A DNA stretch of 13,454 nt from an uncultured Murdochiella sp. (GCF_902488755.1 NZ_CABTXF010000034.1:1-13454), one strand, 5' to 3'. Shown: positions 5,403 through 13,335, numbered from the stretch's first letter. The notes: generated by a model not told the origin, from the letters alone. Numbers and translations: made by a program.

Positions 5403-8400
5403 ATGGAGCGGCCGTATAAAAAGATGAAGAAAAGGAAATCTTGTATGGTGCGTTTTCGTGATACGCGTGGTGTCATTTCTATTTTTCTTTGCGGTGTGTT
5501 GCTGCTCATGAGTGTTTTCAGTGCAGCTTTTATGGATTATGCGCGTTTTACCCTTGCTCAAGCCGAATCACGTGCCACCCTGAAAATGCTTTCGCACGCA
5601 ACTTTGGCCGGATTTGACAAGACTATGGCAAGGGAATTCGGGCTCTTTGCCGTTGAGGATGCTCATTCTATGCAGGAAAAAGCGGAAGAGCTTCTTGCAC
5701 AGCGTTTCCCGGAAGATACGGCATCGCTTGGTGTACATGTTTCGCAGAAGCGGATTACCGTGATGCCATCAGACAATGCTCGGCTCAGTCGACCGGAAGT
5801 CCTTTTGACGCAGATTCAGCAGTTTATGGAGTGGCAAATTCCGAGTGCGGCTTTAGGAAAAGTGCTGGAGCATATAGAAATGATGAAGCAGTTGTCAGAG
5901 AGTCTTCCAGCATGGCAATCAAAAATACAGTATGAGAAAGAGTTGCATACCGTTCAACAAGCTATCAATGCCTGCTTTTCGCAAAACGATACCGTATATA
6001 ATGCTTGTCCTCCGGGGATACGCTCTCTTGCACTTCCGGCATCGGTTGAATCGATCGCCTCTGCAAATAAAGATAAAATTTTCGTCGGCGTTCCCTCACC
6101 TGCACCTGTGGAACAAGCTCTTTCAGATGGTGTCGATTGGCTGGACGAGGATTTGCTTAACCGTTTGCAAAAGGCAGCAAATGAACAAAATAAGGTGCCT
6201 TCCGATGCAAAAGAGTGGACAGCACTCCTTAGTGCAAAAGATAAGGAGGCGTTAAAAAGCACATTTCTCATTTGGCGAGAGAAGTATTCCTCCGTTTCCT
6301 CTTGGCTTGATCGTCTTGTAAAGACAGAAAATCAAACTCTTTCCGGGTTAAAGAACACGGAAGAAAAAATGCGTTCGTTAGCCGCTTCCAGGGCGTCGTG
6401 GAGAGAAGAAGTCAGCCGTCTTCCGCTAGGAGCGGTTTCCCAGAGCCTGTTGGGTGATTATTTAAGTGCAACGAGCGCGCTGGACGCGGAAAAACTTCAT
6501 CAACTCAGTGTAGAGTGGGAAAACATGAGCGAAAAGACAAAAACGTTATCGCAAGCGTGGGAGGATCTTCGTCTTGATCAAACATTGTTGGAAGATCTTA
6601 CCTTTGAAAAATGGTTGACATCGAGAATTGCTTCGATTAAACGTCTTTCCGCGAACTCTTTTTCTTTGCCGAAAATGAAACTATCTACTTTACACCCACT
6701 CGAATGGGAGAAAGGCATCCCGTTAAGTGAGGACAGTATACATACTCAAAGTATTCTGGCAGCTCAAAGTAACGATGATCGATCTGGTTTTTTCGAATTT
6801 ATAAAAGCATGGAACGTAAAACGAAAAGCGATTGCTAATGCACGAAAAGCAAAGCGAATGGGGATGCCTGAACTTGCCGGAGGGATCACCGACTATCTTA
6901 TGCCGGATGTGTTGCAGCGCTATGAAGCGGATACGCATTCTTTTTCTGATGAAGACTGGAAGCCTCCTGAAGGGAATGAAATGGAAATGCTAAACGGGCT
7001 GTTCCACGAAGTGTCTCGTATAGCGGAAGCATTTACTGGACTGTCTTCCACAGACGCAGGGGAAATCGTCTCTCTACTCACGTATTGGACAAATATGTTT
7101 AGCGATCGAACGGCTCCTTTAATGGAAAAAGAACAGGGCGTTCCCTTGCTTTCCTTAAACGGTTTTCCATTAAAGGAGCGAAAAGTGTTTGGTGGCGAGT
7201 TGGAATACATTTTGTATGGTCGTCCATTGTGGGTGGAAAATATTCGGCGTGCAGAGCATCACATTTTGGCGATTCGTTTGCTCTGTAATATGCTTTATGC
7301 CTTTACTTCAAGCGAGCTGAACGCGGAAACCACACAAGTTGCCCTTGCTCTTGCCGGATGGACCGGATTTGCCGTTCCCTTGGTTCAATCTGCGCTTTTA
7401 GCTGTTCTCGCGGTTGGGGAAACAGCTCTTGACATGGATACTCTTACGGCGGGTGAGCGCGTGGTCGTGATGAAAACACCAGATACTTGGCGTTTTTCTC
7501 TGTCCGGTGTTGCGCAATTGGCAAAAACCGCTTCCCATGATGTGTTTGATGCGCTTGCGGATAACGGAATTGCGGCTGTCGAAGCAGGAGCAGACACGCT
7601 GCAAGAGACAATGAACCGCATGAAAGATTCCCTTCTACAGAAAGCGGAGGACGCTGTGCATCAGCCGGTTTTGCAACTGATGGAGATGTGTTTGTTGGAA
7701 GCAGATGCGGTTTCCGACGAGCAGCGGCAAACCAAAATTGAACAAGTTTTTGAGGAGCTTTCATCCCGTGGAGGAGAGGGGAAATTGGGAGTAGCGGTAT
7801 CCGGCGCGTTTTCACGACTTTCTCAACAAAGCACTGCGCTCAACGAGGTAATAAAGGATGCACGAGAGAAGAAAAGGAAGGCGGGAAAGGCAACCGAAGC
7901 GGTTCTCCGGCAGCTACGAGACAAAACGGAAGCCATCGTGAATCAAGCGTGCATCGGGCTTTCTTCCTTTGTCGATCAGGGCGTTGACCAGCTGACGAAT
8001 AAGCTGAGAGTCTTAGTTGAGGAAAAAGAAACAGAAGGGAGAGACAAGGTAGAAACGGCGCTTGCAACGTTTCAAGTGGAAATGGGAGGAAACGATGCAG
8101 CTGGCAGTATGACAGTAGGATCCGGTTTGACGATGCGTTACAGTGATTACATTCTTCTTTTATTGGTCATCAGCAGCACTTCGCGAGCAGGACGCGATGT
8201 CATGCTATCGCAAACGGCGCGTCTCATTCAGGCGGAAACCGGAGAGACGGATCTGACCATTGCGCCGACCTCGTTGGATTGGCGTCTTGAAGGTCGCCTA
8301 TCTGTGGCTTTCTTGCCTCAATTTAGCTCTTCTTTACTGGGGAATACCCTGGGAAAGCAAATCGAGGTTCGGGAAGATTGGCAGGAGGGATATGGACAAA

Positions 8401-8420
8401 TAAAGGATAATTCATCATGA
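5403..8420 (+). CDS. Large DUF5702-like anchored protein of the Tad locus, 1005 aa
   Basis: A very large single-pass protein, probably exposed outside the membrane. After a basic leader, RGVISIFLCGVLLLMSVFSAAFMDYAR (22-48) gives a membrane helix with the G-x-I-S/T-V/I-F pattern of DUF5702 proteins of clostridial Tad loci, followed by a segment ending KTMAREFGLFAVED that also fits that family. The long middle is helical and rich in Glu, Lys, Leu and Ala with coiled-coil character. The last 130 residues contain LTMRYSDYILLLLVI and RDVMLSQTARLIQ, again family-like. ATG 5403 is preferred because AAAGGAG lies six bases upstream; a GTG at 5385 has a badly spaced site. The gene contains the inverted repeat at 7113-7179. 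The role is unknown; a pilus tip, anchor or TadG-like function is inference. Confidence 0.75.
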   Translation: MERPYKKMKKRKSCMVRFRDTRGVISIFLCGVLLLMSVFSAAFMDYARFTLAQAESRATLKMLSHATLAGFDKTMAREFGLFAVEDAHSMQEKAEELLAQRFPEDTASLGVHVSQKRITVMPSDNARLSRPEVLLTQIQQFMEWQIPSAALGKVLEHIEMMKQLSESLPAWQSKIQYEKELHTVQQAINACFSQNDTVYNACPPGIRSLALPASVESIASANKDKIFVGVPSPAPVEQALSDGVDWLDEDLLNRLQKAANEQNKVPSDAKEWTALLSAKDKEALKSTFLIWREKYSSVSSWLDRLVKTENQTLSGLKNTEEKMRSLAASRASWREEVSRLPLGAVSQSLLGDYLSATSALDAEKLHQLSVEWENMSEKTKTLSQAWEDLRLDQTLLEDLTFEKWLTSRIASIKRLSANSFSLPKMKLSTLHPLEWEKGIPLSEDSIHTQSILAAQSNDDRSGFFEFIKAWNVKRKAIANARKAKRMGMPELAGGITDYLMPDVLQRYEADTHSFSDEDWKPPEGNEMEMLNGLFHEVSRIAEAFTGLSSTDAGEIVSLLTYWTNMFSDRTAPLMEKEQGVPLLSLNGFPLKERKVFGGELEYILYGRPLWVENIRRAEHHILAIRLLCNMLYAFTSSELNAETTQVALALAGWTGFAVPLVQSALLAVLAVGETALDMDTLTAGERVVVMKTPDTWRFSLSGVAQLAKTASHDVFDALADNGIAAVEAGADTLQETMNRMKDSLLQKAEDAVHQPVLQLMEMCLLEADAVSDEQRQTKIEQVFEELSSRGGEGKLGVAVSGAFSRLSQQSTALNEVIKDAREKKRKAGKATEAVLRQLRDKTEAIVNQACIGLSSFVDQGVDQLTNKLRVLVEEKETEGRDKVETALATFQVEMGGNDAAGSMTVGSGLTMRYSDYILLLLVISSTSRAGRDVMLSQTARLIQAETGETDLTIAPTSLDWRLEGRLSVAFLPQFSSSLLGNTLGKQIEVREDWQEGYGQIKDNSS
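7113..7179. repeat. Perfect 17-bp inverted repeat, 33-nt spacer, inside a coding region
   Basis: GCTCCTTTAATGGAAAA (7113-7129) is the exact reverse complement of the bases at 7163-7179. The spacer 7130-7162 contains a smaller GAAC/GTTC pairing (7131-7134/7140-7143). As RNA this is a strong hairpin in the middle of the message for the large pilus-locus protein; as DNA the arms could recombine and invert the spacer. By hand translation, both orientations keep the frame open: the spacer encodes EQGVPLLSLNG now and would encode RLRKARERPVL after inversion. Confidence 0.85.
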
Positions 8421-9436
8421 AACACTCGTTATCAGAAGGCTCATTAACTTTGGAAGCCGCCTTTACGTTGTGCTTCTTTCTGCTTGCCATGCTTTCTTGG
8501 ATTCTCCTTTTTGTGCCCTTCCAGGTGCAATCCATGACACAACACGCCTTGGATCAGTCTTGTCTTGCGTTAGCTGATAAGATTTCGCTTACGCATACCT
8601 TGACGGGAAAAGAGAGCGGTCTTTCCCGTTTCGTCGAAGCTGCTGCGAAGAAAAAGATAAACATCTCTATACCGGAAATCATGCGTGAAATAGGCGGAAA
8701 TATGGCGTTGGACATAAGCGGAGAACGGGAATTCAGGCATTATTTCGGCAGCGGTAAAGGCTTCCCCAAAACGATGAAGCAGGTGGACTATTCTCTTCAT
8801 CTTGATGATGACCACGATTATTTGCAGGCGGATTTGTCGTACTTGCTCGAATTGCCGGGAATACTGAAACCGCTCGGTCCTCTTTTTGTACATCAGGCAT
8901 CCACGGCAGGTCTTTGGTTACTGACCGATAAGCCTGTTTTTGGCGGTGACGAACAAGACGATAAGGAAGAAGAGAGTGTCTGGAAGAAGCCGCCTTTTAT
9001 GCGAGGCAAAATATTGGTGGAACGCTTTCGACAACAGGCAAAGGCAATACAGTTGCAAAAAGGTCAAATAGCGGATTTGTTTTATGCAGATGGAACGGTG
9101 GAAGCCATAATTTCGCTTAATCTTTTCTCTTCCACGTATTCCTCCGGCTCCGGAGAGAGCGCAGAGAAATACGCCTTGAAAGAGGAAGCTATTCTGCACG
9201 CTCTTAGATCGCAAGCTAAAAAAGTGAAGAGAGCGGCGGAGAAGCAGGAGAATTGGATAAAAGCAGACGGAACGTCTTTTTCCTGTTCTCCGCGTGCTGT
9301 GCGCCTACAGGTTATCCTGCCCGAAGAAGCAAGTTATTTTTCTGCGTCGTTAATTGGCTTAACAAAGCGGATACAACAAGAAGAAGGAGTTTCCATTTCC
9401 TATACCTATGAAGAAAAGGCGCTTTTTATCATGTAG
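8417..9436 (+). CDS. Second TadE-like membrane-anchored protein, 339 aa
   Basis: The N-terminus SEGSLTLEAAFTLCFFLLAML has a textbook prepilin-type pattern: Gly8 at -1, Glu13 at +5, then a hydrophobic helix (about 14-34). The rest is an extracytoplasmic domain of some 300 residues, with an acidic linker (GGDEQDDKEEES, about 176-187) and a helical, basic region near 250-280. No enzyme motif is visible. The family is common in clostridial Tad loci as an unnamed TadE-like gene. The start overlaps the stop of the large DUF5702-like gene as ATGA, so stoichiometry is probably set by coupling. It is the last clear pilin-type gene of the operon. Confidence 0.75.
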   Translation: MKHSLSEGSLTLEAAFTLCFFLLAMLSWILLFVPFQVQSMTQHALDQSCLALADKISLTHTLTGKESGLSRFVEAAAKKKINISIPEIMREIGGNMALDISGEREFRHYFGSGKGFPKTMKQVDYSLHLDDDHDYLQADLSYLLELPGILKPLGPLFVHQASTAGLWLLTDKPVFGGDEQDDKEEESVWKKPPFMRGKILVERFRQQAKAIQLQKGQIADLFYADGTVEAIISLNLFSSTYSSGSGESAEKYALKEEAILHALRSQAKKVKRAAEKQENWIKADGTSFSCSPRAVRLQVILPEEASYFSASLIGLTKRIQQEEGVSISYTYEEKALFIM

Positions 9437-9454
9437 AACGGAAAGGAGAGAATC

Positions 9455-10417
9455 GTGCATTTCGGGAAAAAAGGAAAGAACAAGGGATCGAATCGAACGA
9501 AACAGGAACGACATCATTTTCTCTCTCCGGTGCTGTTTTGTCGCATCTACGCAGTCCTACTTTTTCTGTGCATTGCTGGTATTTTTCTTTTTCAAAAGCA
9601 GCAGGAAGCACAAAGAAACAGAAAGAGACAGTATTGTCGGGAACAGGCGAAAATGCTTGTCGATGCCGGATTTTACGGAGAAGCGCAAAAGCAGATCAAT
9701 GCCATGCCCAAACCGCTTTCTTCCGAGGACGTGCAACTTCTTTTTCGGGCTGCCGTAAAAAAACAGGACTTTCGATCAGCGAGAAAACTGCTTTCTCTTT
9801 TGCCTGAAGAGCAAAAAGAAACGTCCTGTTTGACGTTAATTGATGCACTGAAAAAGGATGGAAAATCGGTTTTAGCATGGGAAATAGTCTGTCGTTCGTG
9901 GTCTTCCTTAAAGACAACTCAGCAAAAGGAATTGGCCATCTCGCTTTTACAGGATGTTCAGGAGATACCGACACACGCTTCTTTTATCTCCGGATGGATA
10001 AACAACCGAGTGGCTGTCTTGAAAGATGACGACGGCTTGTTTCTGGTTAATGCACAAGGAGAAGAGATCAGTAATGTTCGTTATGAATCCATCCTACCGA
10101 CGGCAGAAGGTTTTTCTGCCAGACGAAACAATATTTGGGTTTCGCTCAATATCGAGGGAGAGTTTTTGCATACAGTGAAAGAACCGACAGAAAAAGAGAT
10201 TATTCAAGCGGAGTCTTCTTTTCTCGTTTCACCGACGAAAGGCGATGGTCAACAAGGCTATACCTTTTCTGGAGAGGAGGTGATTAAACCGATCTATGAC
10301 CGCGCAAGTCCGATAAGCATGAATGGGGTGGGTTATGTCGAGACGGAAGGACGTTTCTGGCAAATCCGTTTCCGCGCATTGCGTGACGGCGTTTCTTTCA
10401 ATAAAATAGATTCGTAA
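9455..10417 (+). CDS. Membrane protein with WG-like beta repeats, 320 aa
   Basis: A basic cytoplasmic N-terminus (1-27), one membrane segment (about 28-46), a helical TPR-like region (about 58-170, for example DAGFYGEAQKQINAM and KQDFRSARKLLSLLP), then beta repeats of the WG/KWG kind (about 177-305): GWINNRVAVLKDDDGLFLVNAQGEEI, a second unit with FSARRNNIWVSLNIEGEF, and a third with GYTFSGEEVIKPIYDRASPI. Start GTG 9455 has AAAGGAG six bases upstream. The gene follows the TadE-like gene by 18 nt and is probably in the same operon. WG repeats are often linked to surface or binding roles but no specific function is known. It could be an accessory assembly or sensing factor; that is inference. 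Confidence 0.65.
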   Translation: MHFGKKGKNKGSNRTKQERHHFLSPVLFCRIYAVLLFLCIAGIFLFQKQQEAQRNRKRQYCREQAKMLVDAGFYGEAQKQINAMPKPLSSEDVQLLFRAAVKKQDFRSARKLLSLLPEEQKETSCLTLIDALKKDGKSVLAWEIVCRSWSSLKTTQQKELAISLLQDVQEIPTHASFISGWINNRVAVLKDDDGLFLVNAQGEEISNVRYESILPTAEGFSARRNNIWVSLNIEGEFLHTVKEPTEKEIIQAESSFLVSPTKGDGQQGYTFSGEEVIKPIYDRASPISMNGVGYVETEGRFWQIRFRALRDGVSFNKIDS

Positions 10418-10425
10418 ATCGAAAA

Positions 10426-10441
10426 AGACGGTAAACCGTCT
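10426..10441 (+). other. Small perfect hairpin without T run
   Basis: AGACGG (10426-10431) pairs with CCGTCT (10436-10441) around TAAA. No T run follows, so it is a poor intrinsic terminator. It lies in the 51-nt gap between the pilus operon and nadD, where it may only attenuate or stabilise; some read-through into the housekeeping genes is likely. Confidence 0.45.
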
Positions 10442-10468
10442 ATTGCAGAGCGGAAAGGCGAGGTTGGT

Positions 10469-11731
10469 GTGTCTAGCGAAGACCGGCGACGTATAGGCAT
10501 TCTCGGAGGAACCTTTGATCCGGTACACATCGGACATTTACAGATGGCAGCGAACGCTATGGCGACGTTTTCTTTGGATGAGGTGCGTTTTGTGCCTGCC
10601 TATGCGCCTCCCCACAAAAAAGACAAAGAGGACAACGCAGAGGATCGATTGGCGATGCTCACGGCAGCGTTGGAAGACAACCCCGCTTTTACGGTAGATG
10701 TACGGGAAATGCGCGCACGAAAGAAGCGTTATTCCCTTGAAACGGTTCGCTCTTTTCGTGAGGACTTTCCGCAGGCGGACCTCTTCTTTGTGCTGGGAGA
10801 AGACAGTCTGATGGCGATTCGTACCTGGCATCGTTGGCAAGAATTGCTTGCGATGATTCCTATTATCGTCTGTCCGCGAGGAGGCGTAACGGGGGATTTG
10901 CCCTTACAGGTGAAGGCGTTAAATGAAGAAGGCTATTGTGTTCAAATTGCAAATGGTCCTTCTATTGCGATCTCTTCCACACAGATTCGTGAAGCCTTTA
11001 CCAAGGGAGAAGAGCTTCGCTATTTTCTTCCCAACGAGGTATATAATTACATTGCTTCGCATCGGTTGTATGACTTTATGAGTGGGGAAGATGTGGCTTT
11101 TCTTCGTGGAGTCCAAAAAGAATCTCTCGATTTTCTTGAAACAGACGTCTTTTTACCCATGGTGGAAAGATTGCGGAGCACACTTTCTGCGCATCGCTTT
11201 CGTCACGTGCAAAGCGTTGCCCGGTCGGCAGTGTTTTTAGCCAAACTATACGATGCGGATGTCGAACGAGTACGTCTTGCGGCCTTGCTTCACGATTGTG
11301 CAAAAGGAAGAGAACAGGAGTATTTTCGGCAGCTTCATGAAAAAGGCATTCTCAAGGCAGAAGACTGGATGCCAGCGCCTTCTTTTCATGCGTATCTCGG
11401 CGGTTTTGTTGCCCGTGAAATCTATGGCGTTCAGGATAAAGAAGTATTGGAAGCTATCGCAGCGCACACAACCGGAAGTTCGACAATGAGCCAAACAGCG
11501 AAGATTGTTTTCCTTGCAGACGAGATTGAACCGTATCGCGATTTTCCCTTTGTCGTACATTTACGTGCGTTAAGCATGAAAAACTTGGATCGTGCGGTGC
11601 TTGCCGGAATGGATGCTTCACTTCGTTTCCTGATGAAGAAGGAACAAGTGATTGACCCCACCTCTCTTTTTGCTCGGAATGCGTTGATTAAGAAAAAGCA
11701 AGAAGAAGAAACCGAAAAGAGTGGACAATAG
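10469..11731 (+). CDS. nadD: NadD-YqeK fusion: nicotinate mononucleotide adenylyltransferase plus HD-domain Ap4A hydrolase
   Basis: A two-domain protein of 420 aa. Residues about 7-200 are NadD, which makes nicotinate adenine dinucleotide from ATP and nicotinate mononucleotide in NAD synthesis: GGTFDPVHIGH (13-23) is the nucleotidyltransferase signature and SSTQIRE (169-175) the ISSTxIR motif. Residues about 225-400 are a YqeK-type HD domain, in the family shown to cleave Ap4A to two ADP: FRHVQSVA (244-251), LLHDCAKG (273-280), HTTG (333-336) and LADEIEP (349-355) supply the expected metal ligands. In Bacillus these are separate adjacent genes; here one frame encodes both, with no stop between. 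GTG 10469 follows AAAGGCGAGG. The gene precedes rsfS by 27 nt, the usual order. Confidence 0.94.
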   Translation: MSSEDRRRIGILGGTFDPVHIGHLQMAANAMATFSLDEVRFVPAYAPPHKKDKEDNAEDRLAMLTAALEDNPAFTVDVREMRARKKRYSLETVRSFREDFPQADLFFVLGEDSLMAIRTWHRWQELLAMIPIIVCPRGGVTGDLPLQVKALNEEGYCVQIANGPSIAISSTQIREAFTKGEELRYFLPNEVYNYIASHRLYDFMSGEDVAFLRGVQKESLDFLETDVFLPMVERLRSTLSAHRFRHVQSVARSAVFLAKLYDADVERVRLAALLHDCAKGREQEYFRQLHEKGILKAEDWMPAPSFHAYLGGFVAREIYGVQDKEVLEAIAAHTTGSSTMSQTAKIVFLADEIEPYRDFPFVVHLRALSMKNLDRAVLAGMDASLRFLMKKEQVIDPTSLFARNALIKKKQEEETEKSGQ

Positions 11732-11758
11732 CGTGAACAACTTGGAAAGGAGTTCTTT

Positions 11759-12088
11759 TTGACAGCAACTACTACGAATGCGAAAAATGACCTCATTGTT
11801 AAGGTGGCAGAGGATAAATTGGCCGTGGATATTCGCTTGCTTCCTATACGCGAAGAAGCAGGCATTTGCGATTATTTTATTGTCATGACAGGAAGAAACA
11901 GAATCCATACGCAGGCGATTGCCGACGCGATTACGCAGAAGTTGGCGGAAGCGGATATGGCACCGGAAACAACGGAGGGGTTGCGTGACGGCGAGTGGAT
12001 CTTATTGGATTGCGGAGAGACAATCGTCCATATCTTTACGCAAAGCGGACGCGAATTCTATGATTTAGATGATCTTTGGAGCGAATAA
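11759..12088 (+). CDS. rsfS: Ribosomal silencing factor RsfS
   Basis: A 109-aa protein of the RsfS/DUF143 (Iojap) family, which binds ribosomal protein L14 (uL14) and blocks 50S-30S joining when nutrients are low. Conserved features seen: CDYFIVMTGRNRIHTQAIAD (37-56), TTEGLRDGEWILLDCGETIVHIF (71-93) and FYDLDDLW (100-107), all near family consensus. The start is TTG 11759, since GAAAGGAG (11745-11752) lies six bases before it and no ATG fits. The gene follows nadD-yqeK and is followed by comEA after three bases, which matches the Bacillota gene order. Confidence 0.95.
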   Translation: MTATTTNAKNDLIVKVAEDKLAVDIRLLPIREEAGICDYFIVMTGRNRIHTQAIADAITQKLAEADMAPETTEGLRDGEWILLDCGETIVHIFTQSGREFYDLDDLWSE

Positions 12089-12091
12089 CGC

Positions 12092-12820
12092 TTGTCTTCT
12101 CGTACAGAAAAAATACTGTTTGGCATTTTATTTTCGGTTATTTTGCTTCTCGGAGGCGCGCGTCTTTTAATGGACGGAACGCACGCACCGATTGAAAAGG
12201 ACATGGATGAGGGACAAAAAAACAGCAAAGTGGAGGAAATTGCCACTTCCCCCAAGGATGCCCAAAAGAAATCCGCATCGGATATGTCGCCCAACAAAGA
12301 GTCAACGGAGCAAAACAATGTTGAACAAGTGTCTTCTTCCTCAAGCACGGTGACGGTCTATGTCGGGGGAGCCGTGCAAAAACCCGGCTTGTATACTCTT
12401 GAAGCCAATAAGCGCATTCAGGATGCTTTGCAGGCTGCGGGAAATCTGACTGATGATGGTGCGTTGGGGGCAATCAATCCCGCGCAGCATCTTACCGATG
12501 AAATGCAGATTCTGGTGCCTACGAAGGAAGAGGTCGCCGAGGCAAACGCTCGTGGAGAAGCTTCTTTACAAGGAATATCCCTTTCAAAAAACAACAACGA
12601 ACAAACGGGATCGCTTTCAGAAGTACAGGCTAAAATCAATATCAATACCGCTTCCGCGGAAGAATTACAGCGCCTTCCTTCCATTGGCAAGACAAAAGCC
12701 GAGAATATTCTTCGGTATCGCAAAAAAAAGCCATTCCAAACGGAAGAAGAAATAATGAATGTTTCCGGTATCGGGAAAAAAGTCTTTGAACAAATTCAAC
12801 CGCAAATTTGCGTGAAATGA
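12092..12820 (+). CDS. comEA: ComEA-like DNA-binding protein
   Basis: A 242-aa membrane-anchored protein with a signal-anchor helix (about 8-26), a polar Ser/Lys/Glu-rich linker (30-85), an SLBB domain (about 86-145, VTVYVGGAVQKPGLYTLE) and a C-terminal pair of helix-hairpin-helix motifs (182-241; ININTASAEELQRLPSIGKTKAENI and NVSGIGKKVFEQI). ComEA binds incoming double-stranded DNA at the cell surface during transformation. Length and domain order fit the family. Start TTG 12092 has GGAG ten bases upstream and lies three bases after the rsfS stop. The usual downstream partners comEB and comEC are absent; secG follows. A role in competence is thus plausible but not shown by the neighbours. 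Confidence 0.9.
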   Translation: MSSRTEKILFGILFSVILLLGGARLLMDGTHAPIEKDMDEGQKNSKVEEIATSPKDAQKKSASDMSPNKESTEQNNVEQVSSSSSTVTVYVGGAVQKPGLYTLEANKRIQDALQAAGNLTDDGALGAINPAQHLTDEMQILVPTKEEVAEANARGEASLQGISLSKNNNEQTGSLSEVQAKININTASAEELQRLPSIGKTKAENILRYRKKKPFQTEEEIMNVSGIGKKVFEQIQPQICVK

Positions 12821-12830
12821 GGTATCGGCG

Positions 12831-12859
12831 TTGAAAGGATGGCGGACATTTGTTAAAAT
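12831..12859 (+). promoter_or_regulatory. Sigma-A-type promoter of secG
   Basis: TTGAAA (12831-12836), a spacer of exactly 17 bases, and TAAAAT (12854-12859). It lies in the 83-nt gap between comEA and the secG start, so secG can be transcribed independently of the genes before it. No terminator for comEA is visible upstream of it. Confidence 0.7.
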
Positions 12860-12903
12860 AGCCGTATTGTGAAATGCTATCTTAAAAACAAGAGGTGAAT
12901 GGA

Positions 12904-13125
12904 TTGAAAACTGCTGTCATTATTTTACTCGTAATTGCGAGCGTTCTGATTATTGCGGCGACGTTGATGATGGAACCGAAAACCAATGCCGGTACAATGT
13001 TCGGTCAGGAATCGAACGTTTATGGTACGTCTGTGCATCGTCCCAAAGATGCACTGCTCAATAAAGTAACGATTATTTGCAGTGTGGTCTTTGTCCTCAG
13101 CTTGATTGCTTTACTGGCGCTGTAA
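12904..13125 (+). CDS. secG: Preprotein translocase subunit SecG
   Basis: A 73-aa two-helix membrane protein that joins SecYE to form the export channel. Membrane segments lie at about 2-22 (KTAVIILLVIASVLIIAATL) and 54-73, with the short linker PKTNAGTMFGQESNVYG that matches the Gly-rich loop of SecG. TTG 12904 is chosen because AGAGGTGA (12891-12898) lies five bases upstream; an in-frame GTG at 12895 sits inside that ribosome site. The family's usual length is about 70-80 aa. It has its own promoter and terminator and precedes rnr, a common arrangement in Bacillota. Confidence 0.9.
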   Translation: MKTAVIILLVIASVLIIAATLMMEPKTNAGTMFGQESNVYGTSVHRPKDALLNKVTIICSVVFVLSLIALLAL

Positions 13126-13138
13126 GCAAAGAGAAACG

Positions 13139-13167
13139 AAAAGCCGACGTTTGCGCGTCGGCTTTTT
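13139..13167 (+). terminator. Strong intrinsic terminator after secG
   Basis: AAAAGCCGACG (13139-13149) pairs perfectly with CGTCGGCTTTT (13156-13166) across a 6-nt loop, ending in five T (13163-13167). The leading A run makes it work in both directions in principle. Confidence 0.93.
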
Positions 13168-13254
13168 CTTTGCCTAAAAGAGAGGATGCTATTCTGCACA
13201 CGAGAGTGACGTTTTGTCTGTTTTAGGTGTGGCTTATTTCGTTACGATGAAAAA

Positions 13255-13278
13255 GAAAGAGAAAGAGAAAGAGAAACA
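13255..13278 (+). repeat. GAAAGA hexamer repeat, three exact units plus one variant
   Basis: GAAAGA occurs at 13255, 13261 and 13267, followed by GAAACA at 13273. It lies in the gap before rnr. The purine run could be a slippage-prone site. A six-base unit would change spacing, not frame. Confidence 0.8.
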
Positions 13279-13335
13279 AAACAGCGGATGGGTACAAAAG
13301 GGAAGGACATCCATGGAGGCGAGGAGGAAGTCATT

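Noticed and set aside
7444..7815. Long antisense frame (123 codons) within the DUF5702-like gene
   Set aside because: A shadow of the opposite strand's codon pattern; the sense gene is continuous for over 1000 codons and fits its neighbours.
12801..12812. 12-base perfect palindrome CGCAAATTTGCG at the end of comEA
   Set aside because: It has no loop and no T run and lies within codons of the C-terminus. A binding site is possible, but one copy gives no support.
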